Shown here: piece after piece, positions 56,221 through 64,000 of the stretch
How positions within the stretch are numbered: position 1 is the first letter of the stretch
Layout of the letters: each line of letters starts with the position of its first letter
Source: an uncultured Helicobacter sp.
GTDB taxonomy: Bacteria; Campylobacterota; Campylobacteria; Campylobacterales; Helicobacteraceae
Direction of reading: 5' to 3'
Length of the DNA: 64,000 bases
Assembly: GCA_949298825.1 (NCBI GenBank)
Contig: CASFYB010000004.1
Span: 57,505 to 121,504 of the forward strand
Program-made: the position numbers and the translations under genes
Notes under the pieces: model-generated
Told to the model about the DNA's origin: nothing
Databases searched by the model: none
Seen by the model: the letters and a program-made list of their open reading frames with translations, nothing else

Positions 56221-57387
56221 TCATCCTTTTAATTTTGTCCAATTGATAAATTTCACCCCCACACTTGCCATCACGCACACACCTTCACCTCTTCCTATAA
56301 ATCCCATTTTCTCACTCGTAGTTGCCTTAATATTGATTCTATATTTTGGCATATCAAGTAGGCTGGCTAGGCTATTTTTTATGGCATCTTTATAGGGGGT
56401 GATTTTAGGCCTCTCTGCAAGAATACTTACATCCAGGTTATTAATCTCATAACCCACACTAGTGACAAACTCTGCTACTTTTATCAAAAGCTTCTTAGAA
56501 TCTACCCCCCTAAACTCCTCCTTATTATCAGGGAACCACTCGCCAATATCTCCCGCACCTATAGCACCCAAAAGCGCATCTATCACAGCATGCAAAAGCA
56601 CATCCCCATCACTATGAGCCTTAAACCCCATATCTGATTGTATCCTCACACCTCCAAGCCACATCTCTTTACCTTTTTCAAAGCCATGGATATCAATACC
56701 ATTTCCTACAAAAACATCTTCTAAGGGTGGTAAAAAATCATCACCATTTCGCAACAAAATTTCTAAATCGTGCAAAAAAGTAACCTTTTGCATCCTCGGG
56801 CTACCGGGTATAAACCTCACCTTTGCCCCATGCTCCAGCATTGCACTGCTTTCATCTGTGTAATCTTTCATAGATAGATACTTTTTTATCAGCTCTGTTT
56901 TTGAGATTTGAGGTGTCTGGATCAGCTTTAACTCCTCTCTAGGGATAGAGGCCTCCTTGCAGATCACTGTATCAGCACAGGGCAAATACGTAGCACTGCA
57001 ATCCCACTCCCAGAATCTATCTAAAAGCCTAAAACAAACCTCTTTATCTAGATCACATCGTGCTACATCACTCACAAAGACATAATCACTTTTTACTTCT
57101 TTAAGCGCTGATCTAAGACTAGCAGCACGGCTATCTCCCCCACATACTAGCCTCTCTTGATCACAAAAATTTTGCATATAAAAAAGCTCACTATCCTCAC
57201 CACATATGACAATCTCATCAAACTCATAGCACTGCTTGGCCTCATTGACCACCTTTTTCCACAGGGGTAGGTCTCTGATTCTAAGCCATTGCTTTTTGAT
57301 GCGTTTAGATCTAGGCAGCCCTTCTGTAAAGCGCGTAGAACTACCCGCAGCCATTAGCACAAGAGCTAAGGTGTATTTTTTAGACAT
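56221..57387 (-). CDS. ispDF: Bifunctional IspD/IspF isoprenoid enzyme
   Basis: A 388-residue fusion of two MEP-pathway enzymes. Residues 1-215 are the cytidylyltransferase IspD (AAGSSTRFTEGLPRSKRIKKQW, core AAGSSTRF; VSDVARCD). Residues 222-385 are the cyclodiphosphate synthase IspF (GNGIDIHGF, then KAHSDGDVLLHAVIDALLGA). The fusion is normal in Campylobacterota. It has AAGGAG before the ATG. Confidence 0.97.
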   Translation of the reverse strand: MSKKYTLALVLMAAGSSTRFTEGLPRSKRIKKQWLRIRDLPLWKKVVNEAKQCYEFDEIVICGEDSELFYMQNFCDQERLVCGGDSRAASLRSALKEVKSDYVFVSDVARCDLDKEVCFRLLDRFWEWDCSATYLPCADTVICKEASIPREELKLIQTPQISKTELIKKYLSMKDYTDESSAMLEHGAKVRFIPGSPRMQKVTFLHDLEILLRNGDDFLPPLEDVFVGNGIDIHGFEKGKEMWLGGVRIQSDMGFKAHSDGDVLLHAVIDALLGAIGAGDIGEWFPDNKEEFRGVDSKKLLIKVAEFVTSVGYEINNLDVSILAERPKITPYKDAIKNSLASLLDMPKYRINIKATTSEKMGFIGRGEGVCVMASVGVKFINWTKLKG

Positions 57388-57421
57388 TTTTACTCACTCC
57401 TTAATCTGACCATGTAACAAT

Positions 57422-57427
57422 ATTATA
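57422..57427 (-). promoter_or_regulatory. -10 element for ispDF and the genes after it
   Basis: A perfect TATAAT on the minus strand lies 35 bp before ispDF. It would drive ispDF, the HP1021-like regulator, the sulfurylase-like gene and pgpA. The palindrome AAATAAGCTTATTT just past the ftsK stop (57505-57520 region) has no loop and is not a convincing terminator. Confidence 0.5.
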
Positions 57428-57519
57428 CATTAACGAATAGAAGTCAAATAAAATTAAATCTTTAAAATTTTTCTAGACAGTTTATAAAAGTATCAATCAC
57501 TCTTCAAAATAAGCTTATT

Positions 57520-59991
57520 TCAGCCTAATATCTCTCTCACTCCCTTGGCATTTGGCGCTGATAAAAAGCCCTGCTCTTCTAGCTGCTCAATAATATTTGC
57601 CGCCTTATTAAATCCAATCCCCATTCTCCTTTGCAAATAACTCACTGAAGTTTTTCTATCATTTAAAATAATCTCTTTAGCTCGCAATAAATCTGCATTA
57701 TCCTCGACATTCATGCTAGAGGCCGAAGTATCTAGGGCCTCCTTTTCTTCTAATAAAAACTCCTCATCATACTCACATACTCTCTGCTGCTTGATCTCAG
57801 AGACAATACTCTCTATCTCCTTTTCACTAGTCCATGGGGCATGCAGTCTAATCACCCCTCCTTGCCCTGGCGGGGTAAAAAGCATATCCCCTCGCCCTAG
57901 TAAACTCTGTGCACCCTCTACATCAATCACCACACGAGAATCTATTTTATTACTCACTCTAAAGGCGATCCTTGAAGGTAGATTAGTCTTAATGATCCCT
58001 GTGACCACATCTGCGCTTGGACGCTGTGTAGCCACAATCAAGTGGATCCCACAAGCCCTGCCCATCTGTGCAATACGCGTAATAGGAAACTCAGCCTCCT
58101 TACCCCCTGTCATCATCAAATCTGCCAATTCATCAATAATAATCACTAAATAGGCAAAACTCTTCTCTCCATGCTCCATACACTTTTGATTATAAGATTC
58201 TATGGTTTTTACCTTAAGCGTGCTCATAAGCTTGTAGCGACGCTCCATCTCTCTGACAGCCGCACCAAGAGCAGCGATGGCCTTTTTAGGATCTGTGATG
58301 ATAGGGGTGAGCAAGTGAGGGATATCCTCATACATGCTAAACTCCACCATCTTAGGATCGATCATGATAAATCTTAGATTCTCAGGGGAATTGCGATAAA
58401 GAAGTGAGACTATCATCGCATTGACCCCTACAGACTTCCCACTACCTGTAGTACCGGCAATAAGCAGATGTGGCAAACGCTTTAAATCAGTCACAAAAGC
58501 CTTGCCCACGATATCCTTACCTAATGCCAAAGTCAATGGCGATGCGCTATTTTGAAACACCTCGCTCTCTAAAATCTCACGCATATAAATCGTATCAATC
58601 TTTACATTCGGTATCTCAATACCCACGACATTTTTACCCGGTATTGGCGCTTGGATCCTGATACTTTGAGCTGCCATGGCCATGGCTAGATCATCACTAA
58701 GTGCAAGGATGGATCTCACTTTAATATGCTCTGCAGGTCGAAACTCAAAAGTGCTTACAAGCGGACCTGAATAGGTGCGTACAATATCCCCATCAATCTT
58801 AAACATCTTTAGCTTGGCTAAAAGATTTTGTATCTTAGAATCAAGCTCATTTTCATCAACCTCACCTTTTGGCGATGGGTTTGGTGCTAAGAGATCAAGA
58901 CTTGGCAATCTATAATCACGCGGCTTTTGGATCTGACCTTTTTCTAAAGATTCTAAATGCTCTTTATTCTCACTAAGCTCATGTATGATGGCTATACCTT
59001 CAGTCTTTGGGACTTGCGCTTTTATGACTTCTTGTGCTTCTTTTAAGGGTGTTTCTTCTCTTTCTAGCTCTTGTCTTTCTGGCTCTAGCACATCTATCTT
59101 TAAAGCCTCATCCTTAGCATCTTCTAATTGATCTTTTGGTATATCCTGATCTTGTGAATCCAGACTATCTATTGTGCTATTTTCAGTCTTATTTTCTAAA
59201 AAGTGCTCTTCTTGCTCGCTAGCTAGCTTTTCAAAAAACTTTTTATTTCGACTTAGCACCTTTTGAGAATAGTCTTTTATCTCACCCTCTCCACCGCTAA
59301 CTAGATTTACCTCACTACGAGAATCAAAGTTTTTTCCCATATCTTGATAAAAGACCCTGATATTATCCTCAGGGATATCTGGCACTTGCGTATATGGTGT
59401 AGGGGGCTCTGGGTGAAACTCATAATACTCTGCTTCTTCTTTTTGGCGTCTTTTTTGGATCCTACCCTCTTTATATTTACTCCATAAGCTACTAGCTAGC
59501 TGCCCCATATCTCCTAGTGCATGGATGCTTATATTTATCCCTTTATAAATCCCACTCCAAGCCCTACCTAGCATCATCTTAAAATGTCTAGTTGAGCATA
59601 GCATCCACGCTCCACACCCTATAAAAAGAAGGATGATATAAATGCCAAAATAGCCGATCATAGGCTTTATCCCTTGGATGATCACAGCTGCAAGCTCACC
59701 TACCCCAAACCACAAATACTGCAAACATAATAATACAAAGGCCATTAGCACCACGCCTAAAATCCGCATATAGGCCCTGCTAGAAAGCACTCCCCTATAG
59801 CCCCATAAAATAGAAATATAAATAATCCCTAGTGGCCAAAAATAAGCAACTATGCCAAAGATTTCTAGATTTAATAAAGCTAAAGATCTGCCAATATTAC
59901 CCGCTAAGCCATAGTTATCAAAAAGTGTAGCCAAGCAAATAAAAAGCATGACAATGCTAATAACGATGCATACAAGAAAGCGCTTAATCAT
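57520..59991 (-). CDS. ftsK: DNA translocase FtsK
   Basis: An 823-residue protein with four N-terminal membrane helices (about 1-145), a charged linker (about 170-390), a RecA-like motor (Walker A GTTGSGKSVGVNAM near 515; IIIDELADLMMTGG) and a C-terminal gamma winged helix (SVSYLQRRMGIGFNKAANII) that reads polar KOPS motifs. It moves chromosome ends through the septum and activates XerH-type recombination in Helicobacter. The linker is Glu/Gln/Leu-rich and poorly conserved, as usual. Confidence 0.95.
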   Translation of the reverse strand: MIKRFLVCIVISIVMLFICLATLFDNYGLAGNIGRSLALLNLEIFGIVAYFWPLGIIYISILWGYRGVLSSRAYMRILGVVLMAFVLLCLQYLWFGVGELAAVIIQGIKPMIGYFGIYIILLFIGCGAWMLCSTRHFKMMLGRAWSGIYKGINISIHALGDMGQLASSLWSKYKEGRIQKRRQKEEAEYYEFHPEPPTPYTQVPDIPEDNIRVFYQDMGKNFDSRSEVNLVSGGEGEIKDYSQKVLSRNKKFFEKLASEQEEHFLENKTENSTIDSLDSQDQDIPKDQLEDAKDEALKIDVLEPERQELEREETPLKEAQEVIKAQVPKTEGIAIIHELSENKEHLESLEKGQIQKPRDYRLPSLDLLAPNPSPKGEVDENELDSKIQNLLAKLKMFKIDGDIVRTYSGPLVSTFEFRPAEHIKVRSILALSDDLAMAMAAQSIRIQAPIPGKNVVGIEIPNVKIDTIYMREILESEVFQNSASPLTLALGKDIVGKAFVTDLKRLPHLLIAGTTGSGKSVGVNAMIVSLLYRNSPENLRFIMIDPKMVEFSMYEDIPHLLTPIITDPKKAIAALGAAVREMERRYKLMSTLKVKTIESYNQKCMEHGEKSFAYLVIIIDELADLMMTGGKEAEFPITRIAQMGRACGIHLIVATQRPSADVVTGIIKTNLPSRIAFRVSNKIDSRVVIDVEGAQSLLGRGDMLFTPPGQGGVIRLHAPWTSEKEIESIVSEIKQQRVCEYDEEFLLEEKEALDTSASSMNVEDNADLLRAKEIILNDRKTSVSYLQRRMGIGFNKAANIIEQLEEQGFLSAPNAKGVREILG

Positions 59992-60013
59992 TTTTCCTCA
60001 AACATTTTTATGT

Positions 60014-60036
60014 TATAATGTGCAGTTTTTATTATA
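60014..60036. promoter_or_regulatory. Divergent promoter pair between ftsK and the cold-shock-like gene
   Basis: The plus strand has an exact extended -10, TGTTATAAT (hexamer 60014-60019), for the gene starting at 60111. The minus strand has TATAAT at 60031-60036 for ftsK. The two elements are only 11 bp apart and face each other, so the initiating polymerases would overlap and may interfere. Confidence 0.6.
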
Positions 60037-60110
60037 CCTTAAAATTAGTAGGGTATTTAGAGGCGTTTAAGCGCTTCACTTAAGTCAAAATACAGAGATT
60101 GGAGAGCTAT

Positions 60111-61583
60111 TTGCACGGCAAAATTTTACGCTATTCTCTTGCTACTGGGGTGGGTGTGATCACCAATCAATCCAAGAAAATCTTTGAGCTTCGCAAAGAA
60201 AGCTGGCATGATACTCGCTATCTGCCTACCCCTGGTATGTTTGTAGAGTTTCGATGTAACAATGGTGGCTATATCGTCGATGCAAAAGCTTCAGAATATC
60301 AAGGTTTCCCACCTGATTCCCTAATCAAAGAGATTGATTTTTGGAAGACAGAAAGCGATGATGAGCTGCGCTATAAAGAGCAGGGCATCCGCGATGCGAT
60401 CGTGCAAAAAATCTTTAAAGAGACCAACTACTTCACCATCAAAGAAGTACCCTTAAGCATCAGCGTTAATAAGTCTTTAGAGAAATATTTTTTTCAAGAG
60501 CTTAGCGCGATTAACTTTAGCACAGAAGGGCTAAAGCCCCAAGACCCAAACTCCTATCTCATCGACTATGTAGAGCTGAAGCGGTTTTTAAATAAGGCTA
60601 TTGATTTTCTAGTATTTACAGATAAAAATATCACAATAGATTCATTTGTAGATCACATCCAGCTTCTTAATAAGCTCAACTACTCTTATAACTACTTTAT
60701 GAAAAATATCAACATCAACCCTCAAAAAGTATTTTTAGAATACTTCCTAGAGACCCAGCTCCACTACCGTGCAGCCTCTAAGGCAGAAACTGGTCTAAAA
60801 GAGCGCATCATGGAGCTCAATACTAGAATCAAAAATAGTGTCAATGAAATAAAAAGCATCTATATCAAAATGGAAAGCAAGGCTAAAAAAGATTCTAAAG
60901 CTGTCTTAGAAAATAGGCTAAAAACCCTCAAAGAGCGTGTGGCCAAATCTGATGAAGAACTCAAACTTTTAAACCAATGTCTAAGAAATTTAGAAAAATG
61001 CCTTGAAAACTTCCGCAAAAAGCACAAAGCAGACTTTGAGACAAAATTTAAAGCCTTTTATGAAAATATCATCACTCAGACTACGCATGCGCTTAATATC
61101 TATGCTACAGAGCTAGATGATAGCATCTGGAAGCTCGCTATGGAATCTATCCCCATAAGAAATACTTTTTTCAAGCAAGATATCATCGGATCATACTGCA
61201 CGATGACTTTTTTGTGGCTCTACCTCCAAAAGCTTAATAAAAATAAACTAAGCCCCAATGACAAAAAAGCCTATGATAGCTATTTAAAGTATAAGCAAGG
61301 CTATGAAAAGGTATTTCTCGTGCTCACGACAAACCACAGGCTAGAGACCCACCTCAAGATCCAAATCATGACAGAATCCAAATATCATGCTGTCGTCGTA
61401 GCCAAGACAAATGCTGAGTTTTTCTCACAAATACACAATCTCAAGCTCCAAGGCATCTATATTGATTCTACTATCTCGATGGCCATCCCCCCTCTTATTG
61501 CCGAGATTAAGAAAACAAAATATAATGCTAATGCTGATATTATTCTTATCCCTAAAGAAAAGATTGACGCGATTAAAGACTAG
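60111..61583 (+). CDS. Cold-shock-like/coiled-coil protein with a receiver-like C-terminus, function unknown
   Basis: About 490 residues from a TTG at 60111, which has GGAG six bases upstream; another TTG at 60099 is in frame but has poorer spacing. Residues 2-60 look like a cold-shock OB fold (GKILRYSLATGVGVI, then PTPGMFVEFRCNNGGYIVDA), with the aromatic RNA-binding positions changed. Residues 105-220 are helical, and 225-315 form a coiled coil (Lys/Glu-rich). The last 85 residues (VFLVLTTNHRLETHLKI ... GIYIDSTIS ... ADIILIPK) have the strand-helix rhythm of a receiver, with an Asp at the phosphoacceptor place but no acidic pair. All domain calls beyond the coiled coil are inference. Confidence 0.65.
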   Translation: MHGKILRYSLATGVGVITNQSKKIFELRKESWHDTRYLPTPGMFVEFRCNNGGYIVDAKASEYQGFPPDSLIKEIDFWKTESDDELRYKEQGIRDAIVQKIFKETNYFTIKEVPLSISVNKSLEKYFFQELSAINFSTEGLKPQDPNSYLIDYVELKRFLNKAIDFLVFTDKNITIDSFVDHIQLLNKLNYSYNYFMKNININPQKVFLEYFLETQLHYRAASKAETGLKERIMELNTRIKNSVNEIKSIYIKMESKAKKDSKAVLENRLKTLKERVAKSDEELKLLNQCLRNLEKCLENFRKKHKADFETKFKAFYENIITQTTHALNIYATELDDSIWKLAMESIPIRNTFFKQDIIGSYCTMTFLWLYLQKLNKNKLSPNDKKAYDSYLKYKQGYEKVFLVLTTNHRLETHLKIQIMTESKYHAVVVAKTNAEFFSQIHNLKLQGIYIDSTISMAIPPLIAEIKKTKYNANADIILIPKEKIDAIKD

Positions 61584-61616
61584 TTTTCCCATATAGTTAA
61601 GCCAAAGTGAGGCATC

Positions 61617-61883
61617 ATGGCATTTTTTTCTATCATCATCCCTATTTATAATGTCAAACCCTATTTAGATGAGTGCCTTAGCTCTGTAGAGATGCAGAGT
61701 TTCAAGGATTTTGAAGCTATTTTGATCAATGATGGCAGCAATGATAGCAGCAGAGAGATCGCTCAAAAATATGCTAGCAAAGACCCCCGCTTCATCCTCA
61801 TAGATCAAGAGAATATGGGAGCTGGTGCTGCTAGAAATACCGCGCTAAACTTTATTACAAAAAGTCTAGGGGGGGGGGGGTAG
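61617..61883 (+). pseudogene. 5' part of a phase-variable family 2 glycosyltransferase (OFF)
   Basis: The first 88 codons encode the start of a GT-A glycosyltransferase (FSIIIPIYNVKPYLDECLSS and LINDGSNDSSREIA), the nucleotide-sugar half. The frame runs into twelve G and stops at a TAG straight after. With eleven (or fourteen) G the frame would continue as GGGG-R-S-N-E-G-Y-I-L-F-L-D-S-D-D into the 3' part, giving an intact protein of 326 residues. The ATG follows GTGAGG. In this assembly the gene is therefore OFF. It lies 30 bp after the cold-shock-like gene on the same strand. Confidence 0.88.
61869..61880 (+). repeat. Poly-G tract (12 G), slipped-strand phase switch
   Basis: Twelve consecutive G lie within the glycosyltransferase reading frame, between its nucleotide-binding half and the DxD region. 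Runs of this length in Helicobacter and Campylobacter mutate at high rate by strand slippage. ON lengths are 11 and 14 (3n+2); 12 and 13 are OFF. Confidence 0.92.
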
Positions 61884-61908
61884 AAGCAATGAAGGCTATA
61901 TTCTTTTT

Positions 61909-62598
61909 TTGGATTCTGATGATATATTTATGCCAGACTTGCTTGAGATACTCCATGCTAGCCTCACTGCAAACAAGCACCCTGATATCCTGCTTTTAAA
62001 CTACAATCTTAGCGATGCTGATGGAAAGATCACTCAGACTAATGCCAGCCATTTATTGCGCCTATTTCCTACGGGTCTTTATAAAACCAAAGATATTCTC
62101 GCCATAAACAACCGTGCTCCATCCCTCATCACTACAATCATCCATTTTGTCATCAAAAAATCCTTTTTTGCCACTCTAAATCTATCCTTCCCTACTCAAA
62201 TTTATTATGAGGATGTCTATTTTTGCACCCTCATCACAGCCCATGCCAAGCAAATCTATGTTAGTGATATTTGTGGGTATTGCTACCGCCAGAGTCCAGA
62301 TTCTATCATGCGTGGCAAGATGGATCTTACAAAGCTCAATCTATCCCTACATAGCTATCTATTTTTGATAGATCACTTCTCTAGGCTCAAAGACCATAGA
62401 CCCGCCATCAATACACTATATAGGCGCACTGCCCTTTTATGCTTCAAGCACCTTATTCGCATGGTCCAAAGATATGGCTATACTAAAGACTTCTCCTTCA
62501 AGCTCACCATCCCCTACTGGCATATCCTCACACCCTACTGGCGCATCAGGCATATCCTAGCCTTGCTTCTCTCTTTATTTAAGATTAAAAGATTTTAG
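61909..62598 (+). pseudogene. 3' part of the phase-variable family 2 glycosyltransferase
   Basis: This 229-codon open frame (first codon TTG, which is really an internal Leu) continues the glycosyltransferase. It begins with the metal-binding LDSDD motif and includes the acceptor-side region with YYEDVYFCTLITAHA. No Shine-Dalgarno sequence supports independent translation at the TTG. In the ON state it would be fused to the 5' part. The sugar added is unknown; its neighbours (waaL) suggest LPS O-chain or another surface glycan. Confidence 0.88.
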
Positions 62599-62603
62599 TA
62601 ATA

Positions 62604-62646
62604 AATCCTGCTAAAATACGCGCAATATTTTAGTTTAGGATTTTTT
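62604..62646 (+). promoter_or_regulatory. Hairpin plus promoter in front of waaL
   Basis: AATCCT (62604-62609) and CTAAAATA (62611-62618) pair with TATTTTAG (62626-62633) and AGGATT (62637-62642), followed by more T up to the ATG at 62647. Read through from the glycosyltransferase this is a terminator-like hairpin that also buries the waaL Shine-Dalgarno sequence AGGA. The 5' arm contains an extended -10, TGCTAAAAT (hexamer 62612-62617). RNA starting there (near 62624) would lack the 5' arm and leave the Shine-Dalgarno sequence free. Confidence 0.6.
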
Positions 62647-63906
62647 ATGCTTACCTCTCTTTTTATCCCCTCATTTATAAAGCAAAATATTTTTAATCTC
62701 ATCTTCACCCTAGCCCTAGCCATTATGTTTATATTTTTTGGCATCCGCGCTTCTATGCACATCTCTTACATCCTGATGCTTTTAGCACTCATCATCTATG
62801 CCTTTTTCCATCCTAAAAGATCCCCTCTAAATCCTGATATCAAACTTTTATTATTAAGCTTTAGCCTCTATGCTCTAGCTTCCTTACCTCCGTTATTTCT
62901 CAACCACGGCTGGGAGGGGTCGCTCCGCTTTCAAGAGGCTTTTTTAAAATTCCTACTCTATGGCCTTATCCTATTTCTTGTTTTTAAATTCAGTATTAAA
63001 ATCAAGTATCATGTTTTATTTTTCTGTATTTTTATAGGTGCGATCATCACTTGTCTATGCGCTATTTATACCAACCTAGCCTACCATCAGATACGTATCA
63101 ACCTCGCTAATGGCGTATTTCAGTTTGCCTATTTTCTAGCTATCATTTCTATCATCGCGCTAAATTTGCTACTATCATCCACCACCAAGACCTTACAGAA
63201 GCTAGCTTTTATATCCCTATCCCTTTGCTTTCTCTGTCTTTTGATCAATGCTTCTAGAGGCATCATCCTAGGCTTTATAGCAGCCCTTATTTTTACCATC
63301 CTCATCCACCTAGCCCATCATAATCTAAAATACATTCTCAAAAAAATCTTCACTCCTCTTTTTATCTCTCTAGCCCTATTTGCCCTGATCCCATCCTTTC
63401 ACTCCTTTCTAAACACAAAGGCCAAGCAAGTAGAGAGCGAGACAGCTAGCTTTGATGGCACACAGCAAGAGACTAGCATCGGCTATCGCTTTAAAATCTG
63501 GGATAATGGCATTGCTATGTGGAAGCTCTCCCCCCTCTTTGGGATGAATCCAAAAACCCGCCTAGAAAAAAAAGAAGAGATCACAGCCAAAAGCCAGTTT
63601 AAAATCCCTATCCATGATGATGAACACATAGGCGAAAGCCATAATGAAAGCATCAACGCTCTGGCTAAAAATGGTCTTATCGGGCTTTTTGCACTTTGGT
63701 TTTTATACTTTGCTTGTACATATATTTTTATTACCAAGCTTAGAAAAGAGGGCTATATATGGGCATCTATGGGGCTTTCTGTATTGATCTTATACATCAC
63801 TGATGGCTGCTTTAACACCCCTCTTGATTCTAAGATTGAAGCGCCTCTTTTTTGCTTTTGTCTGATGATTTTTTACAATCTATTTTTACAGACCAAAAGA
63901 TCATGA
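62647..63906 (+). CDS. waaL: O-antigen ligase-like membrane protein (WaaL family)
   Basis: A 419-residue inner-membrane protein with about 11-12 hydrophobic spans and a large periplasmic loop between about 265 and 340 containing GYRFKIWDNGIAMWKLSPLFG (core IWDNGIAMWK), the Wzy_C/O-antigen ligase signature. SHNESINALAKNGLIGL follows, with the conserved His. It should transfer undecaprenyl-linked O-chains to lipid A-core. A polymerase (Wzy) role is possible since the two are hard to separate by sequence. Its translation signals are partly inside a hairpin. Confidence 0.85.
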   Translation: MLTSLFIPSFIKQNIFNLIFTLALAIMFIFFGIRASMHISYILMLLALIIYAFFHPKRSPLNPDIKLLLLSFSLYALASLPPLFLNHGWEGSLRFQEAFLKFLLYGLILFLVFKFSIKIKYHVLFFCIFIGAIITCLCAIYTNLAYHQIRINLANGVFQFAYFLAIISIIALNLLLSSTTKTLQKLAFISLSLCFLCLLINASRGIILGFIAALIFTILIHLAHHNLKYILKKIFTPLFISLALFALIPSFHSFLNTKAKQVESETASFDGTQQETSIGYRFKIWDNGIAMWKLSPLFGMNPKTRLEKKEEITAKSQFKIPIHDDEHIGESHNESINALAKNGLIGLFALWFLYFACTYIFITKLRKEGYIWASMGLSVLILYITDGCFNTPLDSKIEAPLFCFCLMIFYNLFLQTKRS

Positions 63907-63908
63907 CT

Positions 63909-63950
63909 ACCAAAAGATTTTTTATAAATCTTTAAGATTTTTGGTTTTTT
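63909..63950 (+). terminator. Terminator after waaL
   Basis: ACCAAAA (63909-63915) pairs with TTTTGGT (63939-63945), with a smaller GATTT/AAATC stem inside, followed by a run of T (63945-63950). It begins 3 bp after the waaL stop. The remaining 50 bases to the window end show no gene. Confidence 0.65.
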
Positions 63951-64000
63951 CAGAAATTTTTAAGCAAAGTTTATTTACAATCTCTTTCTAGATTCTCTAA

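Noticed and set aside
57505..57520. Palindrome AAATAAGCTTATTT after ftsK as a terminator
   Set aside because: It has no loop, is AT-rich and lacks a T tail, so it is unlikely to form a stable hairpin.

Overview
The window looks like a chromosomal segment of a Helicobacter-type Campylobacterota (Epsilonproteobacterium). Base composition is AT-rich, genes are tightly packed with many ATGA or TGATG start/stop overlaps, and I recognise several blocks whose order matches what I know of Helicobacter pylori and Campylobacter: slyD-cpoB-pal-tolB-tolA-tolR-tolQ-atpCDGAHFF'-parB-parA-birA-fmt-obg; petABC; exbB-exbD-tonB; pyrB/lipoprotein/tlyA/ribF; rpsF-ssb-rpsR-holA-rnr-aroE; gltX2-yggT-slt-galU-murA-aspA; and ispDF-HP1021-like regulator-ATP-sulfurylase-like-pgpA. 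It is probably not H. pylori itself. Isocitrate dehydrogenase is the long monomeric type (as in Campylobacter), a purine biosynthesis gene (purM) is present, and tlyA and ribF are fused into one reading frame. I cannot name the species.

Layout. 1-15.5 kb is an unbroken minus-strand run: obg, fmt, birA, chromosome partitioning parAB, seven F1Fo-ATPase genes including two b-type subunits, the Tol-Pal envelope system and the metal-binding prolyl isomerase SlyD. 15.7-19.3 kb holds icd (+) facing a CorC/TlyC-type membrane protein. 19.4-22.1 kb is the cytochrome bc1 operon. 22.3-23.8 kb is a second energy-transducing set, ExbB-ExbD-TonB. 23.8-33.5 kb carries the TlyA-RibF fusion, a lipoprotein, pyrB, the rpsF-ssb-rpsR operon with a structured leader, and purM-SH3 protein-aroE-rnr-holA. 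33.6-40.6 kb is central metabolism and transport (kgtP, a flavin/FeS lactate dehydrogenase, a zinc alcohol dehydrogenase, pitA). 40.7-49.9 kb is a cell-wall and nucleotide-sugar block (aspA, murA, galU, slt, yggT, gltX) with two poorly understood genes. 50-60 kb has addA, a small outer-membrane barrel, pgpA, a degenerate ATP-sulfurylase-like protein, an atypical response regulator, ispDF and ftsK. 60-64 kb has an unusual cold-shock-like/coiled-coil protein, then a surface-glycan locus: a glycosyltransferase broken at a run of 12 G (phase-OFF in this assembly) and a WaaL-like O-antigen ligase.

No stretch without a gene exceeds 300 bases, and I saw no rRNA, tRNA, insertion sequence, prophage or CRISPR array. 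The most interesting signals are the G12 phase switch with a hairpin/promoter insulating waaL; the cold-shock/coiled-coil/receiver-like protein; the TlyA-RibF fusion; the degenerate ATP-sulfurylase-like and uracil-DNA-glycosylase-like proteins; a candidate S6:S18 leader; a 13-bp palindrome abutting the -10 element of two promoters; and a strongly over-used word AGATTCT/AGAATCT.
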